Assembly: GCA_028711205.1 (NCBI GenBank)
Contig: JAQTSP010000035.1
Coordinates: 1-14,276, forward strand
Direction of reading: 5' to 3'
DNA from: Eubacteriales bacterium
GTDB taxonomy: Bacteria > Bacillota > Clostridia > Christensenellales > SZUA-584
DNA: 14,276 bases
Positions 8,293 through 14,136 of the stretch are shown piece by piece. Within the stretch, counting starts at the first letter, position 1, and every line of letters starts with the position of its first letter. The notes below the pieces were generated by a model. It searched no databases. It saw only the letters and a list, made by a program, of their open reading frames with translations, and was not told where the DNA came from. The translations under genes and the position numbers were made by a program.

Positions 8293-8457
8293 AGAATAAC
8301 CCGCGGTACCACCCAAATTCCCAAGAACTGCCTTGGGCACTTAGACATATTTAAACGAAAAGCGGCTGTTACCTTTTTTAAATCGCTTCTTTTCGATTGC
8401 AGTCTCGTCGAAAAGTCCCTGTAAGAGCAATAATTCTGAAAAAGGCGTCCCTTTTTT
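8264..8457 (-). promoter_or_regulatory. T-box riboswitch leader of the hisS-aspS operon
   Basis: Read on the minus strand, the leader contains the canonical T-box GGGTGGTACCGCG (8302-8314), whose TGGN bulge pairs with the acceptor end of uncharged tRNA. It is preceded by a Stem III-like hairpin CCCAAG-6nt-CTTGGG (8320-8337). A Stem II helix (8384-8390 with 8358-8364) has loop bases ATTTAAA (8377-8383) that pair with TTTAAAT (8349-8355), giving the expected pseudoknot. The antiterminator forms from GGG and GCG with CGTCCC (8287-8292); the terminator uses that same CGTCCC. Stem I is short (about 65 nt), and I could not find its AGTA or distal loop motifs. No CAC or CAT occurs between the promoter and the T-box, whereas GAC occurs four times, so aspartate is the likely specifier. 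This leader fills most of the 304-base gap between ackA and hisS. Confidence 0.92.
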
Positions 8458-8462
8458 TGTTT

Positions 8463-8492
8463 ATTATACACTCAGCCATGCGTATTTGTCCA
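8463..8492 (-). promoter_or_regulatory. Sigma-A promoter of the hisS T-box leader
   Basis: On the minus strand, TGGACA (8487-8492) and a perfect TATAAT (8463-8468) are 18 bp apart. The -35 lies 2 nt beyond the ackA stop codon. Transcription would start near 8456, just ahead of the leader structures. Confidence 0.75.
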
Positions 8493-8494
8493 TA

Positions 8495-9688
8495 CTATTT
8501 GCAGAGTAGATACGTCTCCCGCGCTATGGCAAGTTCTTCGTTTGTGGGCACGCACCATATATCGACGGTGGAATCCGGAGCGGAAATACGCAGCTCTTTT
8601 CCCTTCACATCGTTGATCTCTTTGTCGATACGGGCGCCAATAAATTCCAGCCCTTCGATACACATTTCGCGTATCTTCGGGTCGTTCTCACCGATGCCAG
8701 CGGTAAAGAGTATCGCGTCAACACCGCCCATCGCTGCGGCGTACCCGCCAATAAACTTTCGTATACGGTAGCAGAACACCTCGAGCGCAGTGGTGGCGCG
8801 CTCATTGCCTTGTATTGATGCCACCCATAAATCGCGAAAATCGCTGGACACACCGGATATACCGTAGACGCCGCACTCTTTGTTGAGATATTGAATCGTC
8901 TGCTCGAGGTCCATCCCCATCTTATCCATCAGATAAGGCACGATCGCCGGATCGATATCGCCCGAGCGTGTGCCCATCACAAGCCCCTCAAGCGGTGTGA
9001 AACCCATTGTTGTATCGATCGATTTTCCGCCGTCTACCGCCGTGATACTCGAGCCGTTGCCAAGATGGCATGTAATGATCTTCAGATTCTTGATGTCTTT
9101 TCCGATGAGCTCGGCATATCTTGTCGCGATATATTTATGCGACGTGCCGTGAAAACCGTAACGGCGGATGCGGTATTCTTGATACGCCTCGTATGAAAGG
9201 CCGTAAAGATAAGCGCGTTTTGGCATCGTCTGGTGAAACGCGGTGTCAAAAACGCCCACCATCGGTACATTCGGCATGATGCTGATGCAGGCCTGTATGC
9301 CCATCAGATTGGCGGGATTGTGCAGCGGCGCAAGCTCCGAGCACTCTTCGAGCGCCGCGATGACCTCGTCTGTGATGATCACACTGCCCGAAAAATACTC
9401 TGCGCCATGAACCACCCTGTGCCCCACCGCGTTGATCTCGTCCATGCTCGAGATGACACCATGCTCTTTATCCATCAGCGCAGCAATCATGACCTTGATC
9501 GCAACTTTATGGTCGGGCATGGGCTGCTCTATCCTGACAAGGTCCTTGCCTTCAGGCTTATGCACGAGATTTGAACCTTCTATACCGATACGCTCAATTG
9601 TGCCCTTCGCAACAATCTTATTATTGACGATCTCAATCAGCTGGTATTTCAGTGATGAACTACCCGCATTGATGACTAATATATTCAT
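8495..9688 (-). CDS. ackA: Acetate kinase
   Basis: Converts acetyl phosphate and ADP to acetate and ATP, the energy-yielding last step of acetate fermentation. The 397-residue protein carries every catalytic residue at the same number as in the Methanosarcina thermophila enzyme: Asn7, Arg91 (GHRVVHG), Asp148 (VFDTAFH), His180 (YGFHGTSH), Arg241 (GTRSGDIDP) and Glu384 (PTNEELAIARET). The nucleotide loop CHLGNGSS and FTAGIGEN are also present. The ATG at 9688 has a strong Shine-Dalgarno (AGGAGGGG) that overlaps the pta stop codon, so the two genes are translationally coupled. Directly after its own TAG comes the hisS promoter, with no separate terminator. Confidence 0.99.
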   Translation of the reverse strand: MNILVINAGSSSLKYQLIEIVNNKIVAKGTIERIGIEGSNLVHKPEGKDLVRIEQPMPDHKVAIKVMIAALMDKEHGVISSMDEINAVGHRVVHGAEYFSGSVIITDEVIAALEECSELAPLHNPANLMGIQACISIMPNVPMVGVFDTAFHQTMPKRAYLYGLSYEAYQEYRIRRYGFHGTSHKYIATRYAELIGKDIKNLKIITCHLGNGSSITAVDGGKSIDTTMGFTPLEGLVMGTRSGDIDPAIVPYLMDKMGMDLEQTIQYLNKECGVYGISGVSSDFRDLWVASIQGNERATTALEVFCYRIRKFIGGYAAAMGGVDAILFTAGIGENDPKIREMCIEGLEFIGARIDKEINDVKGKELRISAPDSTVDIWCVPTNEELAIARETYLLCK

Positions 9689-9696
9689 GACCCCTC

Positions 9697-10686
9697 CTAA
9701 TTCTGTGCCTGTACGGCAGTGATGGCAACAACGGAAACGATATCATCGACGCTGCAACCTCTTGACAAGTCGTTAACCGGCGCCGCAAGCCCCTGGGATA
9801 TCGGCCCGATCGCTTCCGCTCCGGCAAGCCTTTGAACGAGCTTATAGCCGATATTGCCCGCCTGCAGATCCGGAAATATCAGCACGTTGGCTTTCCCTGC
9901 CACCGGACTGCCCGGTGATTTCAGCTGCCCGACTTTTTCGACCAGCGCCGCGTCCGCCTGCAATTCTCCGTCTACCATCAGCGACGGGTCAAGCTGCTTC
10001 ACGATCTCAGTCGCCCGTATCACCTTATCGGCAAGCGCGTGCTTGGCACTTCCTTTTGTCGAGAAAGAAAGCATCGCGACTTTGGGCGTCATGCCCGTCA
10101 GCGCGGCGCCTGTTTTCGCGGTGGACACAGCAATGGCCGCAAGCTCGTTTTCGTCAGGGCAGGGGTTGATCGCGCAGTCCCCGAACATGAGTATGCCATT
10201 GTGTCCATAATTTTTGTTTTCGAGTTCCATAATGAAAGAACTGGATACGACTGAAATGCCGGGTGAAGTTTTGATTATCTGTAATGCGGGACGAAGTGTG
10301 TTTGCCGTTGTATTGATCGCGCCGGCCACCATGCCGTCCGCGTCTCCCATCTTAATCATCATACATGCATAGTACAGGGGATCCATTATCGTTTCTTTTG
10401 CCAACTCTTGTGTGACGCCTTTGTGCTTTCTCAGCTCATAGAATGCCGCCGCGTAATCATCAAGTTTGTCCGATTTTTTCGAGTCTATGATCGTGACCCG
10501 GGAAATGTCGAGTCCTGCCGCCTTTTCACTGATCTCTGCCTCATTACCGATCAGTATGACATCCGCAATACCTTCCCTTGAAATGATCTCTGCTGCTTTG
10601 AGTGTTCTCTCTTCCGGACCTTCAGGCAGCACCACTCTTTTCTTATCCGTGCGCGCCTTTTGTTTAATTTCATCCATTAAACCCAT
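9697..10686 (-). CDS. pta: Phosphate acetyltransferase
   Basis: Swaps CoA on acetyl-CoA for phosphate, giving acetyl phosphate for AckA next door. It has 329 residues, the short clostridial/Bacillus form without the N-terminal regulatory domains of E. coli Pta. Signatures include KKRVVLPEGPEERTLKAA near the N-terminus, DGMVAGAINTTANTLRPAL, SPVAGKANVLIFPDLQAGNIGYKL, and the C-terminal GLAAPVNDLSRGCSVDDIV with Ser308, Arg309 and Asp315 matching the catalytic Ser/Arg/Asp of the Methanosarcina enzyme. The start at 10686 follows an in-frame TAA. Its Shine-Dalgarno (GGGAG) is unusually distant (14 nt), and a second ATG three codons in (10677) is further still. It is divergent from tmcAL across a 121-nt AT-rich gap; I see no convincing promoter for this strand. 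Confidence 0.98.
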   Translation of the reverse strand: MGLMDEIKQKARTDKKRVVLPEGPEERTLKAAEIISREGIADVILIGNEAEISEKAAGLDISRVTIIDSKKSDKLDDYAAAFYELRKHKGVTQELAKETIMDPLYYACMMIKMGDADGMVAGAINTTANTLRPALQIIKTSPGISVVSSSFIMELENKNYGHNGILMFGDCAINPCPDENELAAIAVSTAKTGAALTGMTPKVAMLSFSTKGSAKHALADKVIRATEIVKQLDPSLMVDGELQADAALVEKVGQLKSPGSPVAGKANVLIFPDLQAGNIGYKLVQRLAGAEAIGPISQGLAAPVNDLSRGCSVDDIVSVVAITAVQAQN

Positions 10687-10726
10687 TTTTTATACAATTT
10701 CTCCCTTCAAAAATACAATATTTATA

Positions 10727-10755
10727 TAAACATGACTGTTTTATGGTATTATAAT
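10727..10755 (+). promoter_or_regulatory. Candidate promoter of tmcAL in the pta/tmcAL divergent gap
   Basis: TAAACA (10727-10732, 4 of 6 consensus) and a perfect TATAAT (10750-10755) are spaced 17 bp on the plus strand. The expected start near 10762 leaves a short leader to the tmcAL Shine-Dalgarno AAAAGGAG (10795-10802). The -10 lies in the palindrome TATTATAATA, so the opposite strand also has a TATAAT, but no good -35 goes with it for pta. Confidence 0.45.
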
Positions 10756-10807
10756 AATATCACCTGCCTATTATATATAATTTATTTGCTTTTGAAAAGG
10801 AGAAATT

Positions 10808-11983
10808 ATGCGCATCTGCGGAATCGTTGCGGAATACAATCCGTTCCACAGCGGACACGAAAAACATATTGAGCTGACACGTAAAAAAACTGGCGCGGAT
10901 ATTATCATCTGTGTGATGAGCGGTCCCTTTGTGCAGCGCGGCGAACCCGCTGTTTTTGATAAATGGACGCGGGCCGCGTGCGCTCTCCTGTGCGGCGCCG
11001 ATGCCGTGATCGAGCTGCCGCTGCTCTTCGCCGTCCAGAGCGCGGAAGGCTTTGCATCGGGCGGTGTGGCCGTGCTCGACGCGGCCGGGGCAGATTACAT
11101 CAGCTTTGGCTGTGAGACGGATGATCTTGACCTGCTCAGCGGTATCGCCCAAACGCTCTGCTACGAGACACAGGCGTATAAACGAATGCTGAAGGAAAAG
11201 CTAAGCCAGGGTATCAGTTTCCCCGAGGCGCGCATGAAAGCCGCTTTCCCCGACGCGCCTGACGCGCTTTGCCTGCCCAATGCGATACTTGGCATCGAGT
11301 ACTTGAAGGCCATACAAAAAAGCGGCTCGAAGTTAACGTCCTGCGTCATAAAACGTATTGGCGGTGAATACCATTCGACGGATATCGGCACACCGATTCC
11401 CAGCGCGACGTCGATACGTAAAGCGCTCTCAGAGGGGCATACCGCCAAAGGGCTCTGCGCGATGCCTGACGCCTGCGCGGCATATCTGTCCGAACAAATG
11501 GGCAGAGGGCTCTTGCCCGTGTTCCCCGGCTTCTTTGACAAAGAGCTGATATTCACGCTGCGGCGCGGCGGCATAGATTATATAAAAACACTGCCCGACG
11601 TTTCCGAAGGGCTTGAAAACAGGATATACGAAGCGGCGGGAACATGCACGTCAAGAGAAGCGCTGATTAAAAAGATCAAAACAAAGCGCTACACATACAC
11701 ACGCATATCGCGCATACTGCTGTACGCGTTGCTCGGCATCACAAAGAAAATGATTGACGAACGCAACCATTCTCCGGTCGACCACATAAGAGTGCTGGGC
11801 GTGAGGCGCCCCGACGTGCTTTCGGTGCTTTCGGATACCTGCACCGTGCCCGTCGTCACGTCCGCCGCGTCCCTGCCGCGTCCCGATATCGGTATCACCG
11901 CGTCGGACATCTACGCGCTGACACAAAACATACCGCCTTTTTGCGCCGCCGCAAGGGACTACACCGAAAAACTGATTTTCTGA
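10808..11983 (+). CDS. tmcAL: tRNA(Met) cytidine acetate ligase (TmcAL, formerly YlbM)
   Basis: Makes N4-acetylcytidine at the wobble base C34 of elongator tRNA-Met, using ATP and free acetate through an acetyl-adenylate. It belongs to the HxGH nucleotidyltransferase superfamily and is 391 residues, close to the B. subtilis enzyme. The N-terminal GIVAEYNPFHSGH (residues 5-17, with H14-S-G-H17) is diagnostic. SGPFVQRGEP, the region LPNAILGIEYLKAI, the basic IKRIGG and the SATSIRKAL motif also fit. The ATG at 10808 has a strong Shine-Dalgarno (AAAAGGAG, 5-nt spacer). It is transcribed away from pta-ackA, whose product acetate is its substrate, and is followed after 88 nt by ylbJ. Confidence 0.96.
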   Translation: MRICGIVAEYNPFHSGHEKHIELTRKKTGADIIICVMSGPFVQRGEPAVFDKWTRAACALLCGADAVIELPLLFAVQSAEGFASGGVAVLDAAGADYISFGCETDDLDLLSGIAQTLCYETQAYKRMLKEKLSQGISFPEARMKAAFPDAPDALCLPNAILGIEYLKAIQKSGSKLTSCVIKRIGGEYHSTDIGTPIPSATSIRKALSEGHTAKGLCAMPDACAAYLSEQMGRGLLPVFPGFFDKELIFTLRRGGIDYIKTLPDVSEGLENRIYEAAGTCTSREALIKKIKTKRYTYTRISRILLYALLGITKKMIDERNHSPVDHIRVLGVRRPDVLSVLSDTCTVPVVTSAASLPRPDIGITASDIYALTQNIPPFCAAARDYTEKLIF

Positions 11984-12028
11984 TCGAACCACAGCTTTTT
12001 AAAGTGTTGTGCCGCCGCCAAACTCATA

Positions 12029-12069
12029 CACAGCCCTTTTTTCTCATATGATTTTGTTAAGGGGCTGTG
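12029..12069 (+). promoter_or_regulatory. Hairpin covering the ylbJ Shine-Dalgarno
   Basis: CACAGCCC (12029-12036) pairs with GGGCTGTG (12062-12069), extended by a G-T wobble and two A-T pairs to about 11 bp, with a 19-nt loop. The right arm holds AAGGGG (12059-12064), the only good ribosome-binding site for ylbJ, 7 nt before its ATG. No T-run follows on either strand, so it is not an intrinsic terminator. A weaker imperfect hairpin (11990-12011) precedes it. Whether it regulates translation is untested. Confidence 0.5.
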
Positions 12070-12071
12070 AT

Positions 12072-13229
12072 ATGATGAAAAAAATCCTTTCCATCGTCAT
12101 CATATTCGTGATGGCGGTTTTTTTGCTGGCCTACCCCGAAAACTGTCTGGAAAGCGCCAAATCCGGACTCGAAATATGGGCTTGTGTCGTGGTGCCGTCG
12201 CTGCTGCCTTTCATGGTGGCTTCTTTTGCGCTTCTGGAAACAGGCGTGGTCAGATTCATCTCGCATATGCTGGCGCCGGCAATGCGCGTTTTGTTTTCTG
12301 CTCCCGGCGAAGCCGCCTATGTCTTTTTCGCGTCCGCGTTTTCCGGCTATCCCGTGGGCGCAAGGCTCTCATGCGAGCTGTACGCAGATAAACAAATATC
12401 CGAATCGGACGCACAGACTATCATCCGTTTCACAAGCGTATCCGGTCCGGTGTATATCACGGGCGCTGTCAGCGCGGGGCTGCTCGGCCTACCGGAATCG
12501 GGCATATACCTTATAGCGACGCACTATCTCTCCGCGCTGCTGGTCGGCATCATATTCGGCCTTTTTATAAAAAGACCGCGGAAAAATAAACTTGGAAAGA
12601 TCCGTTTTAAAGACGCCCTTCATGATTTTAAACAGGATATTGCCCGGTGCCGGCCGTTGGGCGATCTGCTTGCGTCAAGCATAGAGAAAGCGGTCATGAC
12701 GCTGCTGAAAATCGGCGGGTTCATCGTATTCTTTTACGTGGTCATTGAAATACTGTCTGCAAGCGGCCTGATGGACGTCGTCACATGGATATACGCCCCT
12801 GTCGCGAACCTGTCGGGTCTCGGGGCGTCCGCAAAAGCGCTGCTGTACGGCGGTGTTGAGCTGACGGCTGGCTGCAGAGAAGCCGCTCTCCTGGGTATCG
12901 GTATCGCGCAAAAGCTGCCGGTCATCGCGGCTGTCATCGCTTTCGGCGGTCTGAGCGTTCATATGCAGACGAAAGCGGTGTGCGCGGATTCGAATCTTAA
13001 ACCCAATCGGTTTTTACTCGCCAAAAGCCTGCAGGCGTTGCTTTCATACGTGCTGTGCGCGCTCTCGCTCGATCTGTTTCCGATGTCGGTCGCGGCGTCA
13101 AGCATTCATGCGCAGACAAAAACAGCCGCATACTACGGCATCGTATTTGCGGCTGTGTCATTCATCATATTGCTTATTGTAAAACACGTTCAAAAATCGT
13201 CAGCTCTTCTTTTTACCCGAAAGCTCTAG
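12072..13229 (+). CDS. ylbJ: Sporulation integral membrane protein YlbJ
   Basis: Polytopic membrane protein of the nucleoside-transporter Gate-domain family, 385 residues, about eight hydrophobic segments. In B. subtilis YlbJ is needed for spore cortex formation; the transported substrate is unknown. Recognisable parts are an N-terminal membrane helix (KKILSIVIIFVMAVFLLAYP), the Gate motif WACVVVPSLLPFMVAS, FASAFSGYPVGARL, FTSVSGPVYITGAV, and the second Gate half around YGGVELTAGC. A start at 12009 would add 21 residues, but that stretch has no ribosome-binding site and holds a hairpin, while the ATG at 12072 has AAGGGG 7 nt upstream and begins at the signal-like helix. It lies 88 nt behind tmcAL and probably shares its transcript. 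Its last 30 bp overlap the convergent coiled-coil gene. Confidence 0.92.
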   Translation: MMKKILSIVIIFVMAVFLLAYPENCLESAKSGLEIWACVVVPSLLPFMVASFALLETGVVRFISHMLAPAMRVLFSAPGEAAYVFFASAFSGYPVGARLSCELYADKQISESDAQTIIRFTSVSGPVYITGAVSAGLLGLPESGIYLIATHYLSALLVGIIFGLFIKRPRKNKLGKIRFKDALHDFKQDIARCRPLGDLLASSIEKAVMTLLKIGGFIVFFYVVIEILSASGLMDVVTWIYAPVANLSGLGASAKALLYGGVELTAGCREAALLGIGIAQKLPVIAAVIAFGGLSVHMQTKAVCADSNLKPNRFLLAKSLQALLSYVLCALSLDLFPMSVAASSIHAQTKTAAYYGIVFAAVSFIILLIVKHVQKSSALLFTRKL

Positions 13230-13652
13230 CCTGTTTTTGCGTATCAGTTTCAGATAATCACTAAAATATACCTCAAGCTCTGAGAGGATATCATCCGCGT
13301 ATTCCTTGGCGCCGATCGTGATCTCACGCACGTTGGTTTCTGCGGACTGCAGAAGCTCTTTTGCCTTTGCCTCCGCCTCCTGCGTGACTTCGCTTTCCGA
13401 TACGCGCGTTTGAAGCTCGTCCTCTGCGCTGGAGACGATGGACGCCGCTTCCTCTTTTGCGCCGTCAATGATCTGATCTTTTTCCTTTATGACTTGCTCC
13501 GCTTCTCTGATCTCCTCGGGTATGGCCTTTTTAAGATCGTCAATAATATCAAAAAATATGTCTATATCGACCGACCGCCTCGATGAAAATACAGTCTTCG
13601 GGCTGTTCTCAAGCTCTTCCTTCAATTCATCAAGCAATTCATAAATCTTCAT
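13200..13652 (-). CDS. Conserved coiled-coil protein of unknown function between coaD and ylbJ
   Basis: 150-residue, highly charged, almost wholly helical protein. It has a short N-terminal helix (KIYELLDELKEELENS), the segment DIFFDIIDDLKKAIPEEIREAE, a long Ala/Glu/Lys-rich heptad region with KEEAASIVSSAEDEL and AKAKELLQSAETNVREI, then GAKEYADDILSELE and a Lys-rich tail. This resembles the small proteins found beside coaD in many Clostridia, which databases often label 'ATPase' because the coiled coil looks like ATP-synthase subunit b; I see no nucleotide-binding motif. No membrane helix or signal peptide is visible, so it is probably cytoplasmic. The start ATG is 4 nt past the coaD stop, and its Shine-Dalgarno AGGTGA overlaps that stop, so it is coupled to coaD. 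Its 3' end overlaps ylbJ by 30 bp tail to tail. Function unknown. Confidence 0.9.
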   Translation of the reverse strand: MKIYELLDELKEELENSPKTVFSSRRSVDIDIFFDIIDDLKKAIPEEIREAEQVIKEKDQIIDGAKEEAASIVSSAEDELQTRVSESEVTQEAEAKAKELLQSAETNVREITIGAKEYADDILSELEVYFSDYLKLIRKNRLELSGKKKS

Positions 13653-13656
13653 ACTG

Positions 13657-14136
13657 TCACCTGCAAAAATATTTTATTACATCGTTTTTGATATCTTCGG
13701 GCACAAGGCCGGTAATATCCCCGCCATGTGAAACGATTTCTTTGACCATGCTCGAGCTCAAAAAAGAATGGCTGATGTCCGTCATCAAGAATACGGTCTC
13801 AACGTCTTTGGCAAGCTTTGCGTTCATCGCGGCCATCTGAAACTCGTATTCAAAATCCGATATCGCCCGAAGCCCCCGTATAATCAACTGAGCGTCTCTC
13901 TTTTTCATATAATCGACAAGCAGCCCGTGAAAACTGTCAACCTGGATTCCTTTAAGATGCGTCGTGCTTCGTTTAATAAAATCCATACGCTGTTGTGCAG
14001 AGAAGGCAGGCTTTTTGTTTTTATTGACAAGGACCGCAACGGTCACGTCGTCAAACATCGCCGCCGCGCGTTCTATGATATCAAGATGGCCGGAAGTGAC
14101 AGGATCGAAACTTCCGGGATAGACGCATTTAATCAC
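13657..14136 (-). CDS. coaD: Phosphopantetheine adenylyltransferase
   Basis: Adds AMP from ATP to 4'-phosphopantetheine, the fourth step of CoA synthesis. It has 159 residues from the GTG start, equal to E. coli CoaD. Motifs: VYPGSFDPVTSGH (residues 5-17, the nucleotidyltransferase TxGH), the substrate Lys/Arg region NKNKKPAFS, RGLRAISDFEYEFQMA, and the C-terminal FLSSSMVKEIVSHGGDITGLVP. An ATG four codons upstream (14148) would add MESS, but nothing like a ribosome-binding site precedes it, whereas GGAG lies 6 nt before the GTG at 14136 and the family normally begins M-x-K/R-x-A/V-YPGSFDP. With this start it overlaps the rsmD stop by 8 nt. The coiled-coil gene follows after 4 nt. Confidence 0.95.
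   Translation of the reverse strand: MIKCVYPGSFDPVTSGHLDIIERAAAMFDDVTVAVLVNKNKKPAFSAQQRMDFIKRSTTHLKGIQVDSFHGLLVDYMKKRDAQLIIRGLRAISDFEYEFQMAAMNAKLAKDVETVFLMTDISHSFLSSSMVKEIVSHGGDITGLVPEDIKNDVIKYFCR

Noticed and set aside
8277..8471. 64-residue minus-strand open frame in the hisS leader
   Set aside because: It begins inside the -10 region and runs through the T-box and terminator arms, so RNA structure explains the sequence better than a peptide does.
10760..11152. 130-residue minus-strand open frame opposite tmcAL
   Set aside because: It is antisense to the highly conserved TmcAL N-terminus, with no recognisable product.
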